DNA of 64,000 bases, from the NCBI GenBank assembly GCA_037892935.1, contig JAYXKI010000004.1, positions 186,001-250,000 on the forward strand, given 5' to 3'. Shown here one piece after another: positions 10,831 to 21,539 of this stretch. Position numbers and translations under genes: made by a program. Under the pieces are notes generated by a model. It was given only the letters and a program-made list of their open reading frames with translations. It made no database searches and was not told where the DNA came from. Origin of the DNA: Phlebopus portentosus (Eukaryota; Basidiomycota; Agaricomycetes; Boletales; Boletinellaceae). Each line of letters starts with the position of its first letter. The first letter of the stretch is position 1.

Positions 10831-12471
10831 TCACTGCTCGGAGGCGCTTTCCTGTTCATCACCAAGGTTGTAGTCATCGGGATCAGCTCGCTGAAGCTTC
10901 GTCCAGCGAGCTTTCTTGTGATCTTCATCGTTCGCCAGCCACTGCAGGTCAACCATAAAGGGCCAGACCTTCTTCTTGCACTTCGGGATCTTGGAGGTAG
11001 TGTTCCCCATGAATACACGTCTAGACCAGAGACGTGAGTTCTCTCCAGCCTCTTCACGCTCCTTGTTCGTGAGCTGATCGAGTCGTTTGTAGGCTTCACT
11101 CAGCTGAATTGATTTTTAACATGGGTTCGTGAGTTGGTATTGCCTCAGAACGTCGATTTGACTCACTTCTGCAGATCGGAACTCCGGCTTCCTTTCCTCC
11201 CAGACCTTTACTTTTTCGTCTCTCTCCCTTGGGGTGAGTGCCGTCATCTCAGCTATCTGTGTGAAACGGGCGGCCCGTGCATCTTTGACAGTCTTCTCCC
11301 TCTTCTTCAGTTCATCATCTTCGTCTTCGTCTACTTCGATATCACTAGGTGGGTCCGGGATGTCTGTCGAATCAAGTTCGCTGACCAGTTCTGTCATACA
11401 GTCCGACTGAAAAATTTCTCTCGGTAATTTTGTGTTGAACTTCTTCTCGTAAGCCTCTATTTGCTTCTCTCTCTGTTTCTTTGTCTAATTGTGATATGTA
11501 TAGGTAAGTTCTTTCAAATATAAAATTACTTACCTGCCTCTGACGAAGATGCCTCCTGTTCCTCCGTTTTGCCCTAAGGTCCTTCTTCTTCATCGCAATG
11601 TTCTGCTGTGTCAGGTAACGTCGCTTTCTGTTCCTAAATGCTGTCGTTGCGAGCTCACGCAAATCCGTTTTACTGAAAGGAATCTCGCCACACAAGAAAC
11701 GGCCAGTCGCATCGTCGATCTATACAGCAAGAACGAGCATGGACAAACTAGGTCGAGACACATATACTCAAGCTCGAATCAGCGAATACGCACCGTGTAC
11801 TCGGTAAGCACGAGTTCTGCAGTTCTGTTGATCAACTCTGAGTTTTCATGAAACCTCGGCGGTTCATGGTAGTCTGGCATGAAACCTCTCTCTCCTTCGG
11901 GAAGACAGGTCTCGGGTGCCTCCTCGCCTTCGTCAGGCTCCTGTTCTGTGCTGGTAAGTGCTTTCATGACACTTCTGATTCTCATCTAATTTTTTTTTCA
12001 GCGCATATAGTGAGGTGAAAGAATGAGAATGTACGTACCGTAAGCTCCTTGCGAGCATTCTTCTGACCGTCTGTCAAGCTATTGTACTCACCGCCTATTA
12101 GGATATCTTTTTTTGTGTTCCTTCTCATGCGTCGTCCCCCATCTCCTTCGTCATCTGCAAAGCTGGTCAGCTCCTGAGTAGAGCAGAGAACAAAGACAGT
12201 ATCGGTGAGTAGTAATAATAAGAGATGATTGAGGAATACAAACCTCCAACTGAGCAACTCTGTTCTTTAGTGCTTCAACTTGCTCCACAAGTGAAGGCGG
12301 CTCTTCAAGCGATGGGTCGATTATCGAGCTGTCCAAGCTCGATGGTGGAAGGCTCGAAGCGAAACTTGGTTGCACAGGGTCGGATTGCGGTGCGTGCACT
12401 TGGAATTGCTGCTCAAGAAGCTGCCGGACGACGGAAGCAATGAAACTTGGGTCAGGAATTTGTGAATTCAT
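10831..12471 (-). CDS. Second gene of the CACTA element, charged coiled-coil protein of unknown function
   Basis: Convergent with the transposase; the stop codons are about 280 bp apart. It starts MNSQIPDPSFIASVVRQLL close to the right end of the element and is split into several exons. Recognisable stretches are a proline/serine-rich N-terminus followed by VEQVEALKNRVAQLE (short coiled coil), a basic block (FRNRKRRYLTQQ, LRAKRRNRRHLRQRQ), an acidic/lysine-rich segment (DIEVDEDEDDELKKREK), an AEMTALTPRERDEKVKVW helix, and a C-terminal part with LSEAYKRLDQLTNKEREEA, KKKVWPFMVDLQWLA and a stop at 10831. I recognise no known domain. By position it could be the counterpart of the DNA-binding accessory protein (TnpA-like) that plant CACTA elements encode, but this is inference only. 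Exon joins are tentative. Confidence 0.55.
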
Positions 12472-12489
12472 TGTGCAGACGACCAGACA

Positions 12490-12536
12490 ACTTTATGAGA
12501 CGCGCTCTGACCCCCTCAGAGCGCGTCTCATAAAGT
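12490..12536. repeat. Perfect 21-bp inverted repeat (hairpin) upstream of the second CACTA gene
   Basis: Arms 12490-12510 and 12516-12536 are exact reverse complements over 21 bp, separated by CCCCC. The GC-rich core is GACGCGCTCTGA / TCAGAGCGCGTC. The arm begins 19 bp upstream of the second gene's ATG, so it lies in that gene's promoter or 5' leader. It could be an operator-like dyad or a fold-back RNA structure; no function is demonstrated. Confidence 0.9.
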
Positions 12537-12860
12537 CACGGGTTCGCTTGTATTAAGTAACCTATCGCTCAATACAGTAATTTCAATTTTCCATTGGATG
12601 AAAGAATTTCAAACTTAGTTCTTAGGCGCATATATACCGACTTTTGTAGTCCATCCAACACAAATGTACAAAATTGTTTGTACTACTTATAGACTAATAT
12701 ACATTTTAGCACTATCTAGCTCATCTACACCAAGTGTGCTAGCGCCCCGTAGTCAGACTCCTGTTTGCTACACAAACTGTGTGTTAGATGATCTACATTT
12801 TGAATGTAGTCACGCGATTTGTGACCTAGCACACATCTACACATGCATGCATTATCTCTT

Positions 12861-12873
12861 TTGTAACACAGTG
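12861..12873 (-). repeat. Right terminal inverted repeat of the CACTA element
   Basis: Read on the minus strand it is CACTGTGTTACAA. It is followed on the plus strand by AGT (12874-12876), the second copy of the target duplication. Confidence 0.85.
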
Positions 12874-12912
12874 AGTAACAGGACAAAATCCTATGTGCAA
12901 ATATTATATCTA

Positions 12913-14562
12913 TCATCGAACCAACCGCTTGTACTCCTCGCACGTCTCCGGCTTCTCCGCATTAATCGCATTGATTGCGTCCCAGTCTGCTCCGATACCA
13001 AAGAATCCCCTGCAACAAGAACGTCAGCACACGTCGAATAAAGCGGCTGAGACAGACGGGTACATTTTTGCTTCCTTTCTACGCTGTTTTCGCTCTTGAT
13101 CCCGCTGGCACAACATCAACACTTGCTGTGTATAATCCGATTCCACGGTCCTTTCAAACTTATCCAGCAGACCCGACTTGGTCGACGATTGCTCCGAGTC
13201 CTTGCCGATAGGATGTGCCGAGAACTCTGCCGGGTTGACAAAGTATTTCACGTTGTGTCCAGACGTTTCTCGCCCCATGTTGAACCGTGAAGATGGAGTA
13301 AACGAATACCGAGGGTCCGGTACACGTGGCGAGCTGAACAAGTTCGGGATAGCGGATAGGAATGTGATGAGGAATAAGACGATAAGTGGTGCAAGCTGAG
13401 CAAGTAATGTCCGTATCGACATTTCTTCTCGCCCTCGAGCCTGAGCTCTGGGCCTTGGACCACCCATATGTACTCGTGTCGTCCGAAAGCTCCCCGGACC
13501 GAAAGAAGCGGTAAACACTGCAGAATTTTATCAGGGAAGCGCGCTAGCTACATAAACGAAGGTAACGATCGTACCTCCAGGTCCACCAAATGGACTGCCA
13601 CCGAGACCGCCACCACCACCGAAGAACATGTTGAATAGCTCTTCAGGAGTGAGCTCACCGTCGAATGTCCCAGCACTGAACGGATGACCTGCGAATCCGG
13701 GCGATCCATTACTTGCAGAAGACATTCCGCCGAACCGTGTATCCGGGTCAGAACCGAACCGGTCGTACTGTGCACGTTTGTCGGCATCTTAAAAAGTCTT
13801 AGCAACTATGAATCAGAGATAGGAAAGGAGTGATAGCACACCTGAAAGGATCTGGAAGGCCTTCGAGACCACTATTTGAAGAGTCAGAATACAAGGGTAG
13901 ACAGCGTCAAGGTGATACTATCATTGACACACTTTTGAATGCCTCGTCAGCTCCAGGCGCACCATTTTTATCAGGGTGCAATTGCAAAGCGAGCTATAAT
14001 CGAAATCAGAATGAACAGCTCGGAAACAAATTCTGAAAAATACCTTTCGATAAGCCTTCTTCACCTCAGCCTCTGTGCAATCCTTTTTCAACGACATGAT
14101 CTCGTAATACTCTGTGATCTTGCACGACAGTATTCGTTTGACGACTGCCGCTTGTTCTGGAGTGTAGTCTCTTTTTTCCTGAGTACTTCCGGTAGATGTT
14201 CCATTGGCAGTAGGTTTAGAGGAGGAAGACGAAGCATTTGCATTTTGGTGTCTGTGCTTTGTCCCGGAGGCAGAGGGATGGGCTTCTGCAGAGGTTGACG
14301 AACATGAGGCGTCACCAGACGGAGGCGCAGAGGTAGCTTCAAGTTCGAATATGCGTTCCAGTAACTTTGAGGCTTCAGGAGTGGGGAATAGACTACGGAA
14401 TGTGCTCGTTAGAGTCACCTTGATGGAAGATGTCGTTCATAGGTACTGTACATACCTTAACGACTTTTCGGCGAACCGACGAGCAGAGGGATAGTTCCCT
14501 GAGTTACAATGTCGCTGAGATATCGATAAGCACTTGAGCGCCTCGTCCTTGTTGCTCTCCAT
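12913..14562 (-). CDS. DnaJ (Hsp40) ER-membrane co-chaperone, DNAJB12/B14-like
   Basis: J-domain co-chaperone expected at the ER membrane with the J-domain facing the cytosol, assisting Hsp70 in ER-associated degradation. It starts MESNKDEALKCLSISQRH, the typical N-terminus of this subfamily, followed by a Ser-rich linker. The J-domain reads ITEYYEIMSLKKDCTEAEVK, KKAYRK, then LALQLHPDKNGAPG with the catalytic HPD, and ends SDADKRAQYDRFG. A Gly/Phe-rich region (ELTPEELFNMFFGGGGG) follows, then the single membrane span LAQLAPLIVLFLITFLSAIP and a DUF1977-type C-terminus (YFVNPAEF, YPSVSAALFDVC, then FFGIGADWDAINA from the last exon). The stop is at 12913. The CACTA element is inserted 37 bp beyond that stop, in the probable 3' UTR. 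Divergent from the FBXO9-like gene. Confidence 0.88.
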
Positions 14563-14722
14563 GAGACCGTGCTAGTGTTATGAGAAGACGCCGACGTGGT
14601 CTTAAGTAAGATCAGTGTCATACACGATGACACGTGACCCTCACGCAAATTTAGATCGCGATTTCGATTTCTAACCTTTATCTGACGGAAAGCAAGCATC
14701 GAGTCAGGGATATCTGCGACAT

Positions 14723-16485
14723 ATGGACGCGGAGTCGGAAGAGCTGGTCAAGTTTAGGGAGCAATGGAAGGCAGAAATCAAGCAACGGTCCACTCACTCT
14801 CATGTCTCGCCCTCCGGCGATGGAAAGCCTCTACACTACTCTTCTCCTTCAGTTCGTGCTCATCCCTTTGCTGTTCAGCCTCGCATCCCCGGAGCTCAGC
14901 CTCTGAGTCGGAGTCTTGTATCAGCAGTGGGGACTTACCGGCTTGCGATACAGTACGAGCAGGCAGGAGACCTTGATGAGGCTCTGCGTCTTTACAGGAA
15001 TGCCTTCAGGCTTGATTCTAATGTTGATAAAGCGTACCGTAGAGAGGAACTTCGTCTCGAAGCGGCCGCTTTTCGTGTTGAGAATGGCCACTTCAAGGAA
15101 CATTCGAGGCGGGACCCTTTCAGTGCGGAGAAAACATTGACGAGTTCGAGGTCGAAGGCGAGACCTATAGTGGGAAAACGCCTGCATACTGGAGCACTCA
15201 TGCGTTTGCTCTCGTCGTTTCCCGATGATTTGGACTTTATTCCTTTGGACTTAGCCAGCAATGTTCCCCTTCGGCTCGTTCCCGATGAAATCATTGTTCT
15301 TATTTTGAAGATGCTTGATCCTCATTCTATTGAGAGGTTCGCCCTACTCAGCCGGAAAGCCAGAGTTCTATCTCTAGACTCGTCTATTTGGAGGTGCGCC
15401 ACCACGAATCACCTTTGCTGGCTTTGCTGAATAATGCGTAGAGACCTTGTGCAAAAGACATACATTCCACCTCAGATCCCGCACGACTTGACTATCGAGG
15501 AATTGGCAGACCGATACACGTTTGACTATCGACGGTTCTATATTGAGCATCCCCGGTTGAGACTCGACGGCGTATACATAGCAGTCTGTCATTATGTGTG
15601 AGTCCCTTGTCCCGTCGTAGTATTAGTCACCGAGTAACAAAGACTCCTCAGGCGGCCAGGATTAAATAGCGATAATGTCTGGGTCAGCGTAAGTGCAACC
15701 TATTTTCCCCCGCTTTTCAGTTGTCATGGCACTCCACGCAACGCTCATGCTCTGCGGACGCGGCGGGTCTAGCAATAAGATGCCGCGACGCACACCGTAT
15801 TCGACCATAGAAACTTGCTCAGGCTGTCGCCACCTGTCTCTAGATCGTTTGCCCGTAATGCATACATGACGTTCGTGCGGTGCCATTATTGCTGGAAAGA
15901 GCTGGAAATGGAGCAACACAGGCTAAACGAAACAACACTCTCCAGGTTAGCCACCTCATCACTTACCATAGATACCTGTACGTCGCAGCCTTCAGTCTCT
16001 GTCGCGGACCTCACCTCATCGATATTTAGCCGATTTCTTGCGGATGGGACCGTGATATCTCTTCTAGCTAACGAGGATGTTGAACCACAAACCGTGATTC
16101 CTTTGCTTAAACCGTCTCTTCGCATGAAGGTAGCATTAAAGGCATTATCCTGGGCTTAGAACTGAGTATCGTACAGGGGATGTTTATCGGCGCCTGGTCT
16201 TTAGAAGGAGCCACGATTTACGTCCGGGACCTCGCGGATCCCAGCAGAGGCAACCTCCGCTATACGTTTCAGATGATTTTGACTCTCAAATCCAAGCCTC
16301 TAGGAAGGTGTGTCTGAATGAGGGGCGTGTATTATCTTTCACCGCTGATCCTGATAACCAGGTGGAACAAATTGGATTTGGCTGGGTACGACTCTGTCAA
16401 CAAAGAAAACGGGGAGGCGATTCCTTTAGGTCTGAAACATGAACGGCCTTTCTGGTTCTCCAAGGTCAGATCATATGTTGCTTAG
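14723..16485 (+). CDS. F-box protein of the Hrt3/Pof7/FBXO9 family
   Basis: SCF ubiquitin-ligase adaptor. Starts MDAESEELVKFREQWKAEI. Residues about 70-115 form a TPR/MIT-like helical hairpin (TYRLAIQYEQAGDLDEALRL), followed by the F-box (RLVPDEIIVLILKMLDPHSI, ERFALLSRKAR). The Hrt3-type C-terminal domain follows: YHRYLRFLADGTVISLLANE, PLLKPSLRMKGMFIGAW, TFQMILTLKSKPLGRWNKLD and the end ERPFWFSKVRSYVA. The HLITYHRYLRF motif only appears after removing two introns, one of them unusually long (15689-15945, 257 bp, against about 50-60 bp elsewhere). The long intron contains reading frames on both strands but nothing I recognise. The substrate is unknown. Confidence 0.85.
15689..15945 (+). other. 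Unusually long intron (257 bp) in the FBXO9-like gene
   Basis: Donor GTAAGTGC after WVS and acceptor TCCAG before SHLITYHRY. Most introns in the window are 45-70 bp. The interior is GC-balanced and open on the minus strand across the whole intron, so it may be an insertion or a retained small gene fragment; no homology is recognised. Confidence 0.6.
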
Positions 16486-16661
16486 TATACGTTTGCTCTC
16501 TGGCTATAGTAGCTAGAACGATTCGTTAGGTTGTCTACCCGATCTTTTGATGACTGCGGAAAGTTGCCAATTAGGGACGTATATTAGCAGTATGATTATG
16601 TCACCAAATTTATCCATTAACTCACCTCCTGCTCCTGCTCCTGCTTGCCTGTATATTCAAT

Positions 16662-19154
16662 ATGGCCGGTTTTGACGATCTACTCTCATCTTCTCGGCAT
16701 CCCTTCGAGGCCAATCCGTTTGCAAATCCATTTGACAAACCTCGTTCGTCCTCTCCAGACCCTTGGTCGACCTTTGGCCAACAAGAGCAAGAGCATGAGG
16801 CATATGCTGCGGGTTTCGAGGAATTCCAAACATCGGATGAATCTGCGCACGATGTTGTCGAACATGAGGCACATTCTCCAAGGAAATTTCATGAGCATGA
16901 GGGTGAAGAACTTAAAGACACTCGTAGCCCGAGCGAGACGCAATCTACTGATGGAGTTAGCGAGGAATCAGAGACGGATGCTTTGGATAGAGACCTCCAG
17001 AATCCGGGCTTTCGAGAAAGCATTTCGACCGACGATCATGAAATCGCAGAAGACGTACGTGCCAGGTCACATTCACCCGAGAAATTTGCGGCTGGCTACG
17101 ACGGGTCTAACCCTACAGTGGACGCTCCATTACAGAGTAGCACTCCAAAACCGTCTACACCACCACCAAGCACGAAAGTAGAGCGAACCCAACCCTACTC
17201 ATCTCCCACGCCTGCATCAGCAAAACAGTTTGTTTCCCCTCTTGAATCGCCAGGACCCGGTGTCGTAGCGGCGTTCTCCAGCCTTGCTCTTGGAGGTGAA
17301 AATACATGCACTGGAGGTTGGCAGGACCCTCCGGCGGAGTATACTGCTCCCGCTTCGCAAAAGTCTGAAGATGCAAGACGAAACGAATCTGTCGAACTCA
17401 CATCTGAGGCTGCGAAAGAGGTGTGTGTCTTTAAGCTGCAACGACATAAAAAACTGCTTCGAAGGTGACCTTTGACCTTTTATCCTATTTGTCCAGGGCC
17501 AGCCAGCCTCCAGAGAAGGATCTGGAGCGCGACCATTCTTTTCTATTTCCGTAGAGGACCCACAGAAAGTAGGGGATGCGATCCGCCCCTACATTTTGTA
17601 CACAGTTCATACCAAGGTATGAGATTACTCGAATACGTACATGCCTTATGTCGTGACGGAGCATTGATAACAGACGAATTCTCCTCTCTTCAGCAAGTCT
17701 TCGTTTTCCGTGCTTAGACGCTACTCAGATTTCCTGTGGCTGTATGAAATGCTATGTCTAAACAACCCAGGAGTTATTGTGCCACCCGTTCCGGAAAAAA
17801 ATCCCTTCGGAAGATTTGACAATCTATTTGTTCAGCAGCGGCGACTGGCTTTAGAGATATGTATCCAGAAAATGGCGAGCCATCCTGTTCTAGTCAAGGA
17901 TCCGGACTTCAGGCTATTCCTGGAAAGTGATACCTTCGCTCTTGATGTCAGTGCTGTTTTTGCATTTATATTACCGCATCGTGTTCACTTGCTGAATACG
18001 TGTAAAGATCAAACACAGGAAAACAGAAATGGCACAGGATCGAGGAGGAATACTTTCTAGTATTGGGCAAACATTGACTGGCTCAAAATTCTTGGAAGTT
18101 GACGATGTATGTATTTGCTGTCCGCGGATAGATACGGATGGTCTCATTACATTTTCAGTGGTTTGACAAGAAGAAAGCATACCTTGACGGTCTAGAATCT
18201 CAGCTGAAGGGCCTCGTGAAGGCTATTGATTCGGTCTCAAAGCAACGAGAAGGCAAGTCCTTGGTCTAGACATCTCCTGTCGAACTAATGGCCTTGTGAA
18301 CTTATTACAGAACTCGCAATTGGCACCGGAGAATTCTCCCTAAGCATTACAGAACTCTCGGAGTCGGATCTAAGCAAGGAGCTTTGTCATTCTCTCTCTG
18401 CTTTGGGGATTGCCGAGAAAAAAGCGCAGAACCTCCAGCATACCCAAGCGCAGGAAGACACGATTACATTGATGACTACGGGTGAGTCTTCAAATCGATC
18501 CTATATTTATCGTTTGACGGATAGAGAAATCAACGGACGACGTAGTGGAGGAATATTCGCGGATCATCAACTCTGTGCGGGTAAGCATGTCTGACATTCG
18601 TCTTGTCTTGAGTTTGCGGCTAGAATTTCTCAAGATGGCATTCGCTTCGCGCGTGCGCTGCCATTCGCAATGGCAAAATGCGGAAAGTGAACTGCGTCGG
18701 GTCAAGCAGTCGTATGAGAGGGCACGTAGCCAGGGCCGCATTCCTCAAGAACGTACGGGGCATGCTCTAGCTCAAATAGCAGAGGTATGCTCTAAAGTTC
18801 ATTCCAAATGGCTTGACTTAGTGTCTTTTCAGGCAGAACGAAGAGCAGTGGATGCTAAGCACGAGTTTGAGCGATGCAGCAGGCTTGTGAAAACTGAATT
18901 TTCGCGATTCGAGGAGGAACGCATTGATGACTTTAAGAAAGCCTTGGAATCGTTCTTGGAGGGAATGATTGAAAGACAACTGGAGGTATGCACCGGCTAA
19001 GACTCTTGCTTGTATGCGATCTCATCTAAATTCACTTTAGCTGGTAAGGGCTTGGGAAGGTTATCAGGAATTGCTATTGAAAAAAGTCGATGTAAAACCG
19101 GCGACACAGGGCTCCGAAGAGAACCCTGTTGCTGCTAGCAATAGTGCATCCTAA
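16662..19154 (+). CDS. VPS5: Vps5/SNX1-type sorting nexin (PX-BAR), retromer subunit
   Basis: Membrane-deforming subunit of retromer, which returns cargo receptors from endosomes to the Golgi. Starts MAGFDDLLSSSRHPFEANPF with NPFxNPF motifs, then about 250 acidic/serine-rich disordered residues. The PX domain reads EDPQKVGDAIRPYILYTVHT, LRRYSDFLWLYEML (the RRYSDF phosphoinositide-binding motif) and PPVPEKNPFGRFDNLFVQQR. A Vps5-type BAR domain follows: WFDKKKAYLDGLESQLKGL, GEFSLSITELSESDLSKEL, the AQEDTITLMTT stretch, LRRVKQSYERARSQGR and FEEERIDDFKKALESFLEGM, ending ENPVAASNSAS. Numerous roughly 50-bp introns interrupt it and the frame stays open throughout. Convergent with the Mpe1 gene. Confidence 0.9.
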
Positions 19155-19343
19155 TTTTACTGTCTACATGCCTTACTGAGATATATGCAGAGCCGACATG
19201 ATCACCAATTCGCCCAGGGCGAACGACACCTATGCCGATGTTCAGAAATGACGAGTCGAGCAAGTCTAATCCTCTCCTCAATAACCACGGTGGCTGTAAT
19301 GCGCAAGTACCACAGATATATCCTTCTTCCTGATATTCGCCGC

Positions 19344-21363
19344 CTACTCCCAAAACTTTGGCATCTTCACCTGAGGCTCGCCCGTGCCGATTTCTAAGAA
19401 GTCGGAAGGTCGCTCCCTCTTGATATTCCGACGCCTATTGTTGATGGGTAGACGTTGGTACGCGGAATCAACTCCCGCCGGTTGTGGATTCGGGAAAGGC
19501 GCCGTAGGCCAAGGAGTCTGTTGAAAGGATGGATTTATACTTCCAGCCGCTTGCTGCGCTGCCGCGGCTGCTGACATATCTGCTGCCAGCGCCGCAAACG
19601 TTTGGGCTTGTTGTAGATGAGCCTGGGTCTGCTGCAATTGAAGCACGGTGGATTGCCGGACCTGATTCGGTAACGACGAATTCTGTAGCATGGTAGATAA
19701 CTGAGTAACCTGACCCTGGAGCTGAGGTATTGTTTCGTTGACGAGCTGAGATAAGTCGAAGTTGGAGCCTGGTTGTTGATCAAATTGCACTTCTGCGTCA
19801 GTGTCAGATCCAGCATCGTCTTTCAAAGTCAGTGTCTGCATTAATTAATTAGCGATTAGAACGTGTTGAAAGCTGCTCGAGATCCCCACTTCTGCAGAGC
19901 TCAAAGCAGCTGCTTCGGCCTCGTTGTTTTCCTTGATAACCTTGTCAATATAGTCGCCAACTCTGGTACGCATTGGTTTATCAATCATAAGACTATCAAG
20001 AGAAGGGATTTTTCTGGAGCATTTTGGACAAATGAAGTCATTTTCGAGCAAGTGAGAATGTATACAGTCTTCGCAGTAGAGCGTGCTGCAGCAAGGTGTT
20101 TTGACAGCTTCCAGAAAAAGTTTGCCATCAATAGGGCATGCCAGAGCAGGATCGGTAAGAGGTTTCTCGCGGACTTCTGCAGGTGTCAAACCCCTCGTAC
20201 GAGCAACTTGCTTTTGCCATGAAGCACTATATTTGTTGGTAAGCAGGGCCGAAGTGCAAAAGAAGGACGAGACATACAGATCTGGTTGGGCGACCACATA
20301 TCCACCTTCTGGTGTAACCATGATGCCTTGTGCAAGCTTTCCCTCGGAAGGAGATTCCACTGCTTTGAGGAAACTACGTGGGATGCCAGTAGTTCGTTTG
20401 ATGCGAGGTCGATTATCGTAGTCTCGATCGTTATTGGTGGGACAGTCGTGAATCCAGTGTCCTTTGAATAGGTAAGCACTTTTATAATCATACCGATCCA
20501 ACGGGAACCAACGTACCCTTTGAACCGCATCGATAGCATACGTAACTTGGTGGAAGAGGACGGTCTGTTTGGTGATGAGCTTGACGACTTATGAATGGTT
20601 TTCCACCTCGACCGGTACCCCTCGCACTGTAGACAGGCACGGCACTATAGAAAAAGTTTGCAACGCGTGCATTTATTATGGTGAAGTAACAACAGACAAT
20701 GGAAGAAAAATACTAACTGCGACATCTTTTCTTGGGTCTCCTCCCAAACATCAGTCTGCGCTCTAAACATGGCTGCCATCGCCGCAGCTTCATCACCGTC
20801 CGTTGAGGGTGCGACGGGAATTGGTGTCTTTAGATTGAGGTAAACACATCCCAGCGAAACTGAAGACAAGAGAATAGACATACTGAAGGTTTCACGTCAG
20901 GAGGATCGTCTTTCCCATCGAACCGTACAGTCACTGCGCCAGTGCCCACTCGGGCTCTCATAAGGCTTGAGGTCGGTACCTTGTCCTTTCCATATAATAC
21001 ATCTGATTGGGTACCATTTGGGGCCGCTGCTGTAAGGTACAATACTCCTCTCCCCTTCCCAGTCTTTGCAGGGACACGTTTAGCAATGACGGATGAAGAC
21101 CGCGGAATTATATGAGTATCATCCTCGTATTCTGTAGAATAAAAGCAAGTTTAGTCTGCAAGGTAAGTCGCACATAGAATAGGCTCGGACGCACCCTGTT
21201 CATTAGAAGGGTCGAATAGGAGTAGGTCGAAATCGTTCGCCTTGAGATTATTCGCAACAATTATTTCTCTTTTAAGATCGAAAACTGAAATGCCTGTTCC
21301 ATCAAATGATATTTTGGACTCATCCTTTTGAGATTTGAATCTATAGTAAACGAAAGAGGCCAT
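19344..21363 (-). CDS. MPE1: Mpe1/RBBP6-like pre-mRNA 3'-end processing protein (DWNN, zinc knuckle, RING/U-box)
   Basis: Subunit of the cleavage and polyadenylation factor with ubiquitin-ligase features. Domain order: N-terminal DWNN ubiquitin-like domain (MASFVYYRFKSQKDESKISF, then DLKREIIVANNLK); the motif NTVIPRSSSV-like HIIPRSSSVIAKRVPA; a CCHC zinc knuckle (CYRCGSKGHWIHDC) preceded by the PPPSYVCYRCG segment; and a RING/U-box (CPIDGKLFLEAVKTPCCSTL, CEDCIHSHLLENDFICPKC). The C-terminal third is Q-rich (QQPGSNFDLSQLVNE, a run of QAAGS/AQQAA) and ends KMPKFWE at 19344. Several short introns. Order and motifs match the family exactly. Confidence 0.9.
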
Positions 21364-21539
21364 TGCACTCGCAGTACTTGAGAGTATGATACTGAGTATG
21401 TTATGTTGATTGCAGTGAGAGTCGATCAGGATTCAGGACCGGGTTACAGCGCAGCGAATTCCATAATAATTTTGGCACGTGACTTTCAGCCCACAGCACA
21501 GCCACACCGGGCAATGACCGAGGTAACTCCCAAGATGTA

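Larger units (their letters stand above)
6319..12873. mobile_element. CACTA (EnSpm-type) DNA transposon, 6,555 bp, apparently complete
   Basis: The left end reads CACTGCGTTACGA and the right end, on the opposite strand, reads CACTGTGTTACAA: 11 of 13 positions match. The element is flanked by the identical 3-bp duplication AGT (6316-6318 and 12874-12876). CACT(A/G) termini and 3-bp target duplications define the CACTA superfamily. Both subterminal regions (about 6340-6620 and 12640-12860) are rich in short GTAGAT/ATCTAC-type motifs in both orientations, as expected for transposase-binding arrays. Inside are a Tnp2-type transposase (+) and a second, convergent gene (-). Matching ends, an intact duplication and open genes suggest a fairly recent insertion; I cannot tell whether it is active. 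Confidence 0.88.
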
